Of a stretch of 64,000 nucleotides of DNA, positions 21,996 through 33,019 are shown one piece after another. The stretch is from Forficula auricularia (Eukaryota; Arthropoda; Insecta; Dermaptera; Forficulidae): contig JALMQS010000187.1 of NCBI GenBank assembly GCA_024734495.1, positions 16,554,455 to 16,618,454 on the forward strand. Direction: 5' to 3'. Made by a program: the position numbers and the translations under genes. A model generated the notes under the pieces. The model searched no databases. It worked only from the letters and a program-made list of their open reading frames with translations, and was not told the origin of the DNA. Each line of letters begins with the position of its first letter. Position 1 is the stretch's first letter.

Positions 21996-22317
21996 ATGGA
22001 GGAACAGATAAAGAGTTCTACTATTGGATTAGTGACCCTTAAGGAAATGAAGGTGAAACAAGGGGACATTATTGAACAAAGAAAGAGAAAATTAGCTGAA
22101 AAAGAAAAAAAAGAAAGATCAAGAAAAAATGAGAATTCTTGAAGTTAAAAAAGCAGAAACAAATCGACAAAAACGACAAATTAAAGCATTGACATTCACT
22201 TTCGAAGATGAAGATGGAGAAGAAGAGGATGAAAATGATTCTAATGCATCCCAAAAACCTGTAGCAAAAAAAATGAGGAAAAATCCAAATGTAGATACAA
22301 GTTTTCTTCCTGATAGA
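21996..22317 (+). pseudogene. FAM50 (XAP5) intron-less coding fragment
   Basis: Translation gives [20 protein letters not shown], then a KQ/KE-rich helix, KALTFTFEDEDGEEEDEND and KNPNVDTSFLPDR. These match the N-terminal part of the conserved nuclear protein FAM50/XAP5: ELKSSTVGLVTLNDMK, then an acidic SFTLEEEEE tract, then KNPDVDTSFLPDR. One extra A in an A run near 22128 shifts the frame, and the match stops abruptly at the Arg of FLPDR (22317). There are no introns across about 107 codons. The first roughly 55 residues and all of the C-terminus are missing. It lies immediately 5' of an RTE in the same orientation. Confidence 0.8.
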
Positions 22318-22600
22318 CATGCCTCAGGAACTCATTTCTGATGAGTACGTGGATTGCGACCACGGGGTTATCCGAGCTAAGTCTGACATTGCTTCCACTT
22401 ACTTGTGTCAGGCTTCTCTTTTCTCTCTCCTATACGGCCTCCCTTGGCCAACTCTTGTTTTTTTTTTTTTTTTTTTTACCGACTCCGACGCTATTAGGTT
22501 TTCGAGTGCTAGGAGTTGATTTCCTTTTTCATTTTTCTTCTCTTCAACATGTGGAAGGCAACGGGAAACCACCACATTACAAATCCCGAGAATATGCAAC

Positions 22601-25012
22601 ATGACGATTTCTCTTCGAGTAAAGAATTCCGGAGGTAAACTAGCCCCTCGTTCGGATCTCCGGGAAGGGGCTACCCGAGGAGAGACCATCATAAAGGGAA
22701 AAATAAATAATGACTTTCTACGAGTCGGAGCGTGGAATGTTAAGACGCTAAGGGGAGACGATAAACTAGTGAATTTAAAGCGGGAAATGGATAGACACAA
22801 ATTGGACATTATTGGGATTAGTGAAATGAGATATCCAGAAGAGGGAGATTTTTGGTTCGAAAACAGCCATAGAATCATTCACACGGGGGGGCAAAATGGG
22901 AGGGCAGGAGTGGGCATTATTATGAATAAAAAAATAGGGCAAAGGGTAAAGAATTATCTACAGGTAAGCGAAAGGATTGTTATGATTACAGTGGATTCGA
23001 AACCGAAAGATACTGTGATAATCCAGGTATACATGCCTACTACATCATATGAGGACCAAGATATAGAAGAAATGTACGAACAAATTGAAAACCTGATGAA
23101 GCGCGTTAAAGGGGATGAAAATTTAATAATTATGGGGGATTGGAATGCAAGAGTAGGAAAAGGCAAAGAAGGAAAAGTGGTGGGCGAACACGGTCTAGGA
23201 AATAGGAATGAAAGGGGCGAAAGATTAATTGAATTTTGCAGTAAGCACAGTCTAGTAGTAGCAAACACACTCTTCCAACACCATCCAAGAAGGATCTACA
23301 CGTGGAAAATGCCGTTAGACAAGGGGAGATTTCAAATAGATTACATATTAGTCAGACAAAGATTCAGAAATCAATTAAAGGACTGCAAAAGTTATCCTGG
23401 GGCTGATATAGCTAGTGATCACAATCTAATTGCGATGAAATGCCAACTAAAATTTAAAAAACTAATAAAAAAGGGGCGGTCGCGAAAAAACTGGGATATA
23501 TCTAAATTAAAAAATAAGGAAACCCAAAAACTCTTCGAAAACGTAATGAATAAGAAACTGGAAGAAAAAACACACACAAATAATAAAGAAGATGAAATCG
23601 AACAAGAATGGAATGACATGAAATCAAGCCTGACCGAAACAGCTAACGAAGTCCTTCAATCAAAGAAAAACGAAATTAAAAAGCCATGGGTAACAGACGA
23701 AATACGGCAACTGATTGACGAACGAAGAAAATTTAAGAACAGAAAAGACGAAGAAGGGAAAGAAACATATAAAAAATTAAGATGGAAAGTTATAAGAGAA
23801 TGTAGAAAAGCAAAAGAAAAAATGATTCAAGAAAAATGTAAAGAAGTCAACGAAAATCTAGTATTGGGAAAAGTTGATGTAGCCTATAGGGCAATAAAAA
23901 GAAATTTTCAAGAAGACAAGCCAAAAAGCAAGAACATAAGAGATAAAGGAGGCCACATTATTCTAAACGAAAACGAACAGGCAAATAGATGGAAGGAACA
24001 CCTAGAAGAACTCTATGGAGAAGAAAAAACAATGAACCCAATAGAAGAAGAAGAATCTGTGGACGAAAACGAATTAGGAGACCCCATACTCAGGTCAGAA
24101 TTCGAGACAGCTTTGAAGGAACTAAAAAATAATAGAGCACCCGGAATAGACAATATACAAGCTGAAATCCTAAAGAACTCTGGAGAAAAGGCACGTGACA
24201 AACTTTTTGAACTAATTAGCAAAATCTATAAATTGGGAATCATCCCAAAAGATTTCGAAAAAAACAAAATAGTCACACTTCCCAAAAAGACAGGCGCGGA
24301 TAAATGTGAAAATTTCAGGACCATTAGCCTAACCTCACATGCCTCCAAAATCCTAACCAAAATAATCCAAAGAAGAATAGAACAAAGAGTTGAAGAAAAT
24401 CTGGGGGAAGACCAGTTCGGCTTTAGAAGAAACAGAGGCACCCGAGAAGCAATTCTCTCTCTTAGACTAATAATAGAAAGGGCTTTTATCAGGGAAGAAT
24501 CTGTCTACATCGGATTCATAGACCTAGAAAAAGCATTCGATAACGTCAATTGGGAAATTATGTTTAAAATATTAAAACAGGCGGGAATAAAATTCAGAGA
24601 GAGAAGACTAATCTACAATCTATATCAAAACCAGACGGCAATTATAAATATTGGTGATGAACAAAGAGAAGCCAAAATAAAAAAAGGTGTAAGACAAGGA
24701 TGTGTGCTGTCACCCATGATTTTCAACTTATACATAGAAGAAGCGATTAAAGAATTCAAAGACAAAATTGATACAGGTATAGAAATCCAAGGTCAAAAGA
24801 TCGCTATGTTAAGATTTGCCGATGACATTGCCCTTCTAGGAAGCAATAAAAAAGAATTAGAGGACGCCTTGAATGGAATTAACCAAATCCTAATAGAAGA
24901 AATCAAAATGAAAATAAACAAGAATAAAACCAAGGTCCTAGTATGTACAAAAAAAGAACAAACGAGACAGGAATGCATCAAAATTAACCAAGAAAAACCT
25001 AGAAGGAGTTAA
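22601..25012 (+). pseudogene. RTE ORF: endonuclease and reverse transcriptase
   Basis: 803 codons. Residues about 43-270 form an APE endonuclease: GAWNVKTL (Asn), SEMRYPEEG (Glu), IIMGDWNARVG (Asp/Asn), IDYILVR and the terminal SDH. Residues about 510-770 form the reverse transcriptase: RAPGIDNIQAEILK, FRTISLTSHASKI, QFGFRRNRGTREA, FIDLEKAFDNVNW, VRQGCVLSPMIFN and FADDIALL. All catalytic acidic residues are visible. The frame breaks at an A5 run (24993-24997), where the copy at 28.19 kb has A4; the C-terminal domain continues in another frame. Function, if intact: target-primed reverse transcription of its own RNA. As it stands it cannot make the full protein. Confidence 0.9.
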
Positions 25013-25583
25013 GGAATTCCGCTACCTAGGAAGTAAAATAACATGGGATGGGAGGAGCAAAAACGAAATTAAATCAAGAATTGCCCAAGCAAAAATGGGG
25101 TTTAATTCAAAACAAAAACTACTATGCTCCTCCTCAATCAGCTTAGCAAACAGGAAGTTGCTATTGAAGACATATGTATGGAGCATAGCCATGTACGGGT
25201 GTGAAACCTGGACAATTGGAAAAGCGGAGAGAAAGAGATTGGAGGCTTTCGAAATGTGGTGCTACAGAAGAATGATGAATATCAAATGGATGGATAAAAT
25301 CACAAATGAAGAAGTTCTTGGAAAAATCGGAGAAAGAAGAACCTTGTGGAAGAGTCTGAAGAAGAGAAGAGGTCAGATGATGGGGCACACACTGAGACAT
25401 GGGGGACTGCTTAGGGATATCTTGGAGGGGGAGGTGGGAAAGAAAAGGGGAAGGGGAAGACCCAGATTAGAATATTTCAACCAAATAATTGGGGATATGG
25501 GATGCCAGACATTTAGAGAGGTTAAACAGCTGGCGGAGGACAGAGTCGAGTGGAGACGGATTGTTGCATCAAACCAGTCTTAG
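25013..25583 (+). pseudogene. RTE ORF, C-terminal domain after frameshift
   Basis: The continued reading gives KEFRYLGSKITWDGR, then SIAMYGCETWTIGKAERKRL, EAFEMWCYRRMMNIKW, GKKRGRGRPRLEYFNQIIG and EDRVEWRRIVASNQS. The YGCETWT...EAFEMWCYRRM block and the closing DRxxWR are typical of the C-terminal region of BovB-like RTE proteins. It belongs to the ORF at 22601 and is separated from it only by the single-base shift. Confidence 0.85.
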
Positions 25584-25608
25584 GACTGTATACTCAATGA
25601 TGATGATA

Positions 25609-25795
25609 TATATATATATATATATACATATATATGTGTATGTGTATGTACATATATATAATGTTTATGTTCATTACATATTCTTGGATTTATATTTAAA
25701 AAAAAAAAAAAAATTATTGTAAATATATAGTGTAAAAGGACTTTAGTCCGTCTAATAATAATAAATAAATAAATAAATAAAGACACTATCTTCTG
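25609..25795. repeat. TA microsatellite, poly(A) and TAAA-type tail
   Basis: 25605-25670 is TA/TG-rich, 25699-25712 is a run of 14-15 A, and 25755-25783 is taataataataaataaataa. The last resembles a retroposon tail. It lies between the RTE end and the resuming mariner gene. Confidence 0.6.
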
Positions 25796-26073
25796 ATATC
25801 TTCAAGGTATCAGCTATCTAGGGTCTTTTAAAACTATTTTGTGGACATTTTTTATGTTTTCCTGAACAACTGCCGTTTTTGGACGATCCGAGCGTTCAGC
25901 ATCATCGGTGCTTGTGGAGCTCGTTTAAATTCAGCAAACCAATCAATAATAGTTGATTTCCCTGGTGCAGAGTCCCCATAATGCATATCAAGCCACTGCT
26001 TGGCTACAACAGTATTTTCCACATCAAAAAACATCTTTAATCAACACACGAAATTCCTTTCTATCCAATGTCT
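25796..26073 (-). pseudogene. Mariner transposase, N-terminal part (split gene)
   Basis: The minus strand gives KEFRVLIKDVFFDVENTVVA, then KQWLDMHYGDSAPGKSTIID and WFAEFKRA, the first helix-turn-helix of mariner transposases. A shifted frame follows with RSDRPKTAVVQENIKNVHKI and SEDSV, where the catalytic half (21905) should continue. The frameshift lies near 25915. No clean terminal inverted repeat was recognised upstream. Confidence 0.85.
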
Positions 26074-26356
26074 TGAAAATTACAAAACTAGGGTCACTAA
26101 AACGACTGTAACCACTAAACTAACGGTCAGAATGCTATGAAATTTTGACCCGAACTGTTTGAAGGTTAGTACTACCCGGAAATCACGTGGGTCTGTCAAC
26201 AATGTAGCCATCTATGTGTCAGACAAGAGACTTATCGAGTGACGTAATATATCTGTACCAAAAGCCCAAAACGGGGATAAATGGAATCAATATTAAAAAC
26301 ATTATTAATAAAATTAATTATTAAAATTGTTTTATATGATTAATTAAATATTTATA
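26074..26356. other. No gene; probable mariner 5' flank
   Basis: 26100-26250 reads on the minus strand as a non-coding leader before the transposase. It contains ttacgtcactcgataagtct, which could be near a terminal repeat, but no inverted partner was found at the 21.4 kb end. Confidence 0.4.
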
Positions 26357-26425
26357 TAATTGCCTTGTAATTAGCTGCATGGGCAACCTCATTTATCTGT
26401 TGGCCATTTTTGATTTTTATTTAAT

Positions 26426-27138
26426 TTAGATATTTGTAATAGAAGCAATAACGTCAATTTTCTTGGAGTGGATTTTCGAATGCTTTTTGAGAGATCCTTT
26501 TTCTGAAAAACCCTTATTGCATTGATCACAGATAAAAGGCTTTTCGCCTGTATGAATAATCAAATGCTTTTTGAGGTCGTCCTTCCGTGAAAAACCCTTA
26601 TTGCATTGATCACAGACGAAAGGCTTTGCGCCGGTATGAGTTAATAAATGCATTTTGAGTTTATTCTTTCGTGAGAAATTCTTCTCGCATTGATCACAGG
26701 CGAAAGGCTTTTCGACTGTATGAATAATCAAATGGCTTTCGAGATGGTCCTTCCGTGAGAAACTCTTGTCGCATTGATCACATACGAAAGGCTTTTCCTC
26801 TGTATGAATAATCAAATGCTTTTTGAGATGATCTTTTCGGCTGAAACGCTTATGGCAGTGATCACAGACGAAAGACTTTTCGCCGGAATGACAAAGTAAA
26901 TGCCGTTTGAGTCTAGTGTTAGTGGAGAAACTTTTATCGCATTGATCACAGACGAAAGACTTTTCGTCGGCATGAATCAATAAATGCTTTTTGAGATTAT
27001 TCTTGTGTGAAAAACGACTTGTAAAGAGTACTTCGTCCGAATGGCCTTCCTGTATATGTCTTTGGAATTCAGATAATGATAGGAATCCAGACAAACACTC
27101 CTCACAGAAATAATCTTCATTAGTTTCATTAGTTGTGT
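26426..27138 (-). CDS. Zinc-finger paralogue copy B, finger exon
   Basis: The exon starts after TTTTCCAG with ACACAACTAATG. It encodes the atypical CEEC...H-x4-H finger, then joins directly at SRFSHKNNLKKH to the middle of the first standard finger: the acidic linker of about 100 residues seen in copies A and C is deleted. Six complete C2H2 fingers follow, each with an H-x3-H end and mostly TGEKPF-type linkers (several altered, e.g. ADEKS, TEEKP, TGAKP). The last part is KIHSKKIDVIASITNI, then a stop. With exons 1 and 2 the frame is open for 300 aa. Helix specificity positions differ from finger to finger. The likely role is DNA binding; targets are unknown. Confidence 0.85.
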
Positions 27139-27480
27139 CTGGAAAATAAAATAAATAAATATATTGACAAGATTATATTAGAGAAAAAATTTATAATAAA
27201 GCAGAAAATCAATTGTAATTTTCTGCTATTGTAAATTGTGAAATAATTTAATATTATCGTTATATGGGTGGTATATAGTGTGCTAGGCAATTAATTTAGC
27301 ATTCATTGTACAATAAAAAAAGTAATACTAAAATCCCATAAAAATGTAATCTCCTGAATGTCCTAATGGTCTCCGAAATGGAGGACAAACGAAGAAAGTC
27401 TTAATTTCATTTAAATTAGAATTTAAAGAAAAGTTGTAGGGGAGTGCTCCTAAGGTTATTAATCACATGAATGAACTTAC

Positions 27481-27624
27481 CATCAGCTGATGTATTTGTT
27501 CTCAATTGAAGTTTGATATTTAAAATTAAATGTAATTTCCTATGTATACATTTCTTTTGATGCTTGTTCAGGAATTCTTCACTAATGAACATAGTCATGC
27601 ATTCACTACACAAGAAATGTGGCC
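27481..27624 (-). CDS. Exon 2 of zinc-finger copy B
   Basis: 144 bp, acceptor TTTTTCAG and donor GATG/GTAAGT, phase 1 at both ends. Encodes a C-x2-C-x12-H-x3-C finger (FLCSEC ... NKHQKKC) and ends RTNTSAD. Intron 2 is 342 bp. Confidence 0.8.
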
Positions 27625-27779
27625 CTGAAAAAGATAATATATTGCAATTTTTAGTTAGATATAAATATTTAACGCCCCCATAGACATAGCAAGCTAAAAT
27701 CGAATTTAAATGAACGAATTCGGACTTGATTCAATTAAATTTCTATATATATATATATATAATAATATATATAATCTTA

Positions 27780-28727
27780 TAACAGGCGGGAATAAAATTT
27801 AGGGAGAGAAGACTAATCTACAATCTATACCAAAACCAGACGGCAATAATAAATATTGGAGATGAGCAAAGAGATGTTAAAATAAAAAAAGGTGTAAGAC
27901 AAGGATATGTGCTGTCACACATGATTTTCAACTTATACATAGAAGAAGCCATAAAAGAATTGAAAGACAAAATTGATACAGGTATCGAAATCCAAGGTCA
28001 AAAGATCGCTATGTTAAGATTTGCCGATGACATTGCCCTTCTAGGAAGCAACAAAAAAAGAATTAGAGGACGCCCTGAATGGAATTAACCAAATCCTAAT
28101 AGAAGAAATCAAAATGAAAATAAACAAGAATAAAACCAAGGTCCTAGTATGTACAAAAAAAAGAACAAACAGGAATGCATCAAAATTAACGAAGAAAACC
28201 TAGAAGGAGTTAAGGAATTCCGCTACCTAGGAAGTAAAATAACATGGGATGGGAGAAGCGAAAACGAAATTAAATCAAGAATTGCCCAAGCAAAAATGGG
28301 GTTTAATTAAAAACATAAACTACTATGCTCCTCTTCAATCAGGTTAGAAAACAGGAAGATGCTATTGAAGACATATGTATGGAGCATAGCCATATATGGG
28401 TGTGAAACCTGGACATTTAGAAAAGCGGAGAGAAAGAGATTAGAGGATTTCGAAATGTGGTGCTACAGAAGAATGATGAACATCAAATGAATGGATAAAA
28501 TTAGAAATGAAGAAGTTCTTGGAAGAGTCGGAGAAAGAAGAACCTTGTGGAAGAGTCTGAAGAAGAGAATGATGTGGCACACACTGAGACATGGGGGGAC
28601 TGCTTAGGGGATGATACCTTGGAGGCGGAGGTGGGAAAGAAAAGGGGAAGAGGAAGGCCCAGATTAGAATATTTCAACCAAATAATTGGGGATATGGGAT
28701 GCCAGACATTTAGAGAGGTCAAACAGC
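27780..28727 (+). pseudogene. RTE copy 2, 5'-truncated, part 1
   Basis: Starts at the RT palm (QAGIKF), reads VRQG-VLSHMIFN and FADDIALL, then the C-terminal YGCETW and MWCYRRMMN region with several indels (for example an extra A in the AAGAAT run near 28060). It stops at tcaaacagc, where a LINE fragment is inserted. Its last 70 bp resume at 29489. It is clearly inactive. Confidence 0.85.
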
Positions 28728-29486
28728 TTTTTTTTTTTAATGCAATCGAATGCAAGAAGGGGTGCACCAGTAAAGATGCAGCCCCTATGGATCTCGAAAG
28801 ACCCTTGCATTACCGAAGAGAAGGGAAAGTTGATTAAGTGAGAGGGTGAAGACGTAGGTGTTTATGCACTCGGGTTTTGAAGGTTTGAAGATTATAAGTG
28901 CTGGGAAAGATGGAGGCTGGGAGAGAGTTCCAGTTCCTTGAAGTCATGGGGATATATGTATTCGCGAATGAAGTGGTCCGGCAATTTTCTAATTTGACCG
29001 CGAAAGAGTGTTGGGAGTCGGCAAAACGCGTGCTACGCGCAAAGCATGCTTTGGGGGGGAACTATTGATTTTATCTCATCAGAGCATCTGCCGTGATAGT
29101 ATCTATAGAAAAGGGAAAGGGCAGAGACATCTCTTCGATGAGCCAGCGAGTCGAGGGAGTCGGTGAGGGTAGAATCGTCAATTAGCCTGACGGCTCGTTT
29201 CTGAATTGCATCCAGGGTAGCAATAGAATATTTAGAGGCTCCTCTCCATAGATGAGAGCCGTATTCGAGACAGGGCCGGATTTGGGCCTTGTAGATGGTG
29301 AGAAGGTGAGGGGGCTTGTAAAATCGCTTGGACCTGAATAAGAAGCCAATCTTCCTTGCTGCAGATTTCGCCACAGAGGAGATGTGTTCATTCCAAGACA
29401 GGTCAGATGCGACAGAGACGCCCAACATGGATAGGCTGTCACACATTTTCAGGGGATTCGAATCGAAGTGAATATCAGGGGCGCGG
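28728..29486 (-). pseudogene. CR1/jockey-like LINE 3' fragment (copy 2) inside RTE copy 2
   Basis: Minus-strand ORF 29033-29446 plus its continuation encodes CDSLSMLGVSVASDLSWNEH, YKAQIRPCLEYGSHLW and LDAIQKRAVRLIDD, nearly the same as 3479-4108. A G run near 29050 shifts the frame. The poly(A) end (T run 28728-28738) abuts RTE sequence. A few bases of RTE (near ggcggag) are missing at the junction and no clean target duplication is visible. Confidence 0.85.
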
Positions 29487-29488
29487 GA

Positions 29489-29560
29489 CAGGACAGAGCC
29501 GAGTGGAGACAGGTGGTTGCGTCAAACCAGTCTTAGGACTGTATACTCAATGATGATGAG
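29489..29560 (+). mobile_element. RTE copy 2, 3' end
   Basis: Reads gacagagccgagtggagac, then the SNQS stop region and tactcaatgatgatga, matching the RTE 3' end at 25540-25605. It is the displaced tail of the copy ending at 28727. Confidence 0.85.
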
Positions 29561-29564
29561 GGAA

Positions 29565-30250
29565 GAGCGAAACTGAACGTATTGCAAGTTCATTATAATT
29601 ATACTAATTATTTTTTTTATTTAAAACTAAAATAATTAATAAAGAGTGAATTATAATATAATTAAAAATAAATTCATGAAATATAACCACCTGTACAAGA
29701 TTTGGATTCTGATCCATTCGAGATAAGAATGAATTATTTACTAATTAACTGTTTAATTGAAAACAATATTAATAAATTAACAATGTTCAATTATAGATGA
29801 CAATTAATTATTGAATAAATAAAGAAAACATTTTCTTTATATTCCATGACAGAGGAAACTTGCCTGTATAAATTGGATAATTCTGTTCAAAGTTTTCAAT
29901 TTCAGCCATTATGGATAGATTTTCTTTAAATTCAAACAAACAATTAAACGATTATAATATTGAATGGAATAAAATTATGTATTTGAATATTAGTAGATTT
30001 GAAAGGAATTATCATGAAGGTAAATAATGAATTTAAGAAATCATTGTTTCTTTCTTTCCAAATTATAACATTAAATCCGTCAGATGCAAAGTTTTACTGT
30101 CCCAGATGTCAGGTCACTCAATGGTTAACGTCCCACCCAATTTTAAATAAATGCAATATTAAATACTGAATTGGCTCGCTAATGAATAATTTTGTTTACC
30201 AATAAAGTTCAATTTTTAATGTAGGTACTCAAGGCGGGTTCTTTTGGGGG
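29565..30250 (-). repeat. Zinc-finger array 5' unit, copy B
   Basis: Matches the other 5' units (gcgaaactgaacgtattgca; ttcatgaaatataaccacct; agatgtcaggtcactcaatg). Contains exon 1 at 29864-29909. A Cys/Gly-rich reading is not conserved; only the exon is. Confidence 0.7.
29864..29909 (-). CDS. Exon 1 of zinc-finger copy B (GC splice donor)
   Basis: Gives MAEIENFEQNYPIYT and one base. The donor is CAG/GCAAGT, unlike the CAG/GTTAGT of the other copies. GC-AG introns with this strong consensus are functional in animals, so splicing may be kept or weakened. Confidence 0.6.
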
Positions 30251-31099
30251 TGTATTAACACCAAAAATCTATGAATTGGCAACATTGGGTTAGAAATTAT
30301 ATTATAATTATAATTATAAAATATACGAGTTAAAAGTTGAAATTTTTACGACTGAATAAAAATGTTATATAATTAAAATAATTATTTGAAATTTCTTTAA
30401 AATATATTAATTACAATTAAATTCCCTGAAAATTCTAGGTTTTCTGGGTCTGTGGCCACCCTAAATAAGTAGAATAGTTGATAGAGAAACAAATGGATAT
30501 ATCCATAGTAAAAATTTTAAGGAAATATATAAGTAAATATTTAAAAATTGAAATTTTAATAACATTAATCACAAAAATAAAAGCTTCAACAGCTTCATTA
30601 CTATAATATAAATATCTTAATTGATAAACAATCAGATTTTATATATATCCCTAATATAATTATTTTTATTTGATGATCATGAAAGCGCTGCCTAATTGAT
30701 CCCACATATTGTTTATATTTATAAATATAAACAATATGATCAATGAATAAGATATACCGTATCTCTTTTTAGTCAAATTATCATTTCTTTATAATTGAAG
30801 ATAAAAATTACGCAAATAGAGACAGGAAGAATGAGAGTTACAGTCTATTACTGGAAATTTATAAAAAAAAACTAACACCCGATGCTACAGTAGTAATTAA
30901 AAAAAAATTACTTACAAAAGAGAAAGCACGAAAGGTAAGTATTAGATAATACAGAATTTTTATCGTCATTAAAATTAAGCCATTGTAATATTTATATTGT
31001 ATTTACATATGAAATCATTTAGATCACAAAACTAAGTATCCACAATAATAATAAATGGGTATCATTTATGAGGAAATTTAAATTTGTTAGATTCACGGA
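30251..31099. repeat. Array upstream block, copy B
   Basis: 30480-31099 is the counterpart of 18530-19160. 30405-30470 ends in gtctgtggccaccct, a terminus-like motif also at 18245-18262. No gene is seen. Confidence 0.5.
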
Positions 31100-31497
31100 T
31101 TGTGGTTTTCTCTGGAATTTAGACAAATTATTATTTAAATACTTTGTGCATCGATTGGTGCCAAAACGAAATTTATGAACAATATACATAGTTCCGGAAA
31201 TATTAAATTTCAAAGATAGTTTTTCACTCTTATACATTGCACTATACGGGGCACAATACTAGGCAAACTGCCTCAGAGCATTGTGTAAAGTTAAATTGTA
31301 AGAATTATGAATGAATAAATAAATAAAAAAATAAATAAAATATCGGAAAGTTTACATACATATTTAATTATAATTAAGAAACTCTTCTTACCATTTTTAT
31401 AAAAAACTAAACCAACATTAAACAATAACTAATACATTTTTTAAGAAAATTTTAATTCATAGTTACAACACGGTTTCTGAGATAATAATAAGGAATA
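31100..31497. repeat. Palindromic-repeat arm, second locus (part 1)
   Basis: Matches 19640-19990 (ttaattataattaagaaac; acaataactaatacattttt). It contains a short tail-like insertion at 31255-31340 (caatactaggcaaactgcct, then ataaataaataa). It is interrupted by a SINE at 31498 and resumes at 32576. Confidence 0.65.
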
Positions 31498-31541
31498 AAG
31501 GCGACGACTGTGGGTCAGTGGTCAGAGTGTCGGGTTGCTGG
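31498..31541 (+). mobile_element. tRNA-derived SINE, head with A box
   Basis: Reads gcgacgactgtgggtcagtg gtcagagtgtcgggttgct-gg in two steps, an RNA polymerase III A-box-like head. The B box (ggttcgagatt, 32326-32336) and the SINE body follow after an intervening LINE. Confidence 0.6.
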
Positions 31542-32317
31542 ACTCCCTCAGAAAAGCGTACGCCAATATGAAAACACTATTCCCACTACTACCTAGAGAC
31601 TCCTTCTTAACTCAAAAAAATAAAAAACTAATCTACACCACAATATTAAGACCTACACGGACATATGCTGCACCCGCCTGGTGTCATGTACCTAAGCAAA
31701 ACAACTTTCAAACCACTACAGATATATCAAAACAAATGTCTACGACTAATTAACAACCGAGGAAGAGACACAAAAATATCCGTCTTGCAGAAATTGAGTC
31801 AAATAGAAAGGATAGATGATTTGATAATCAAAATCTCGAAAACTTTCTATGAGACTCAATTAAAACACAACAAACTGACAAGAGATATACCCAAAAGACT
31901 AAGAGACACAACGGGGGAAAACCCCAAAGTGTACACAAACATATACAAGAAAATAGGTATAATTTAAATACTAATAATATAATATAAACATTTTTATTTT
32001 TATTCTATTAAAAAAAAAAATACAGAAAAACAGAAAACAGGTTTTTGTTCTTGTAACTTTTCCTGTAAAATAAATAGTCGAAAACATCTTAAAAACCAAC
32101 AACTTTATATAATCAATGAACATAACACTGATTATTCTAAATAAACCTTAAATATCTAAAGCCTAAGCAGCAAAAAAAAAAAAGCAGTATAAGCCTTAAT
32201 GTACTAGGCAGGAGAATGCACATAGAAACTAATTATAAAACATATGTATAAAATCTGTAACCTTATAGAAAACCTACTGTATTATTTGTAAATAAATGTT
32301 TTTAAAGTTTTAAAAAA
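31542..32317 (+). pseudogene. Jockey-like LINE 3' fragment inserted in the SINE
   Basis: ORFs 31535-31753 and 31665-31967 encode a C-terminal LINE region: KLIYTTILRPTRTYAAPAW, YQNKCLRLINNRGRDTKISV and LIIKISKTFYETQ, in two frames. It ends in an A-rich tail. A 10-bp target duplication flanks it (gggttgctgg at 31532-31541, gggtcgctgg at 32318-32327, one mismatch). It lacks RT and endonuclease domains. Confidence 0.8.
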
Positions 32318-32575
32318 GGGTCGCTGGTTCGAGATTGAGTCTCGGCAGATCAGATATTTACAGTCGCCTCCTCTTGGAAAGCAATGGCAATCTAGCAAGA
32401 GTATAATTGCCTAGTAACCTCTCCTAACTAGGTTTTCGGAACCGGAATTAAAAAGTAGGTCCCGTATATCTGTGTAAAAAAACTGCTAAACACACTCAGC
32501 ACAGGTATATATGGAGAGGAGCCAAAACGTCAGGGAGTCCTGATATGGCACTTAAAAGAAGAATGAATAAATAAT
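32318..32575 (+). mobile_element. tRNA-derived SINE, B box and body
   Basis: ggttcgagatt is a B-box-like motif. The body includes ggcaatctagcaagagtata and ends in gaatgaataaata. Together with 31498-31541 it forms one SINE split by a LINE. Confidence 0.65.
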
Positions 32576-33019
32576 GAAATATGTATAATGAAAAATTTAC
32601 ACTAAAAACAAGCTGGCAACAACGCATTTATTTAACCTAAAAAGTGAGTTAACTTAAGTAATTTGTTTGACGTTTTTCCGCTTCAGCCATTGCCGGAACA
32701 GCTTTCAATCGCTTATTAAGAACTTTTTGTTTTATAAATCTTCCTTTATAATGTACTTTATCTGATATTTCTATAATAAAATATATACAAGCTCGGACAG
32801 TGTTGCCAGATTTGTCAAACAAGCACGGGATTAGCTAGTAGTGGTACATAAACAGCAAAAAGTTTTAGGCTTTTGAATTAATATAGGGACTCCACATCTT
32901 CCCTTATAGCCCTCCCACTCAGGATCCGGTTGAGTGGCTCAGGGTGTGGTCACAGCAGAACGGTATGAAACCTTAGTATGATGCGACCAAGAATAAAATA
33001 ATAATAATAATAATAACAA
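32576..33019. repeat. Palindromic-repeat arm, second locus (part 2)
   Basis: Matches 19935-20330 (actaaaaacaagctggcaac; gtcaaacaagcacgggatta). It breaks off near 32875, and an unrelated segment with (TAA)n at 32995-33015 follows. Confidence 0.65.

Larger units (their letters stand above)
22319..25608 (+). mobile_element. RTE-clade (BovB-like) LINE, nearly full length
   Basis: One element with a 5' leader (22319-22600), an APE-type endonuclease plus reverse transcriptase ORF, a very short 3' end and an (ATG)n tail (tcaatgatgatgat), as is usual for RTE elements. A T run (22459-22477) lies in the leader. Three 5'-truncated relatives lie at 27780-28727/29489-29560, 44161-44841 and 50768-51066, which shows the family was active here. 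The whole unit sits inside a mariner gene with a FAM50 fragment at its 5' edge. Confidence 0.85.

Noticed and set aside
22408..22878. 156-codon antisense ORF across the RTE start
   Set aside because: It is a shadow of the RTE ORF; the plus strand carries all endonuclease and RT motifs.
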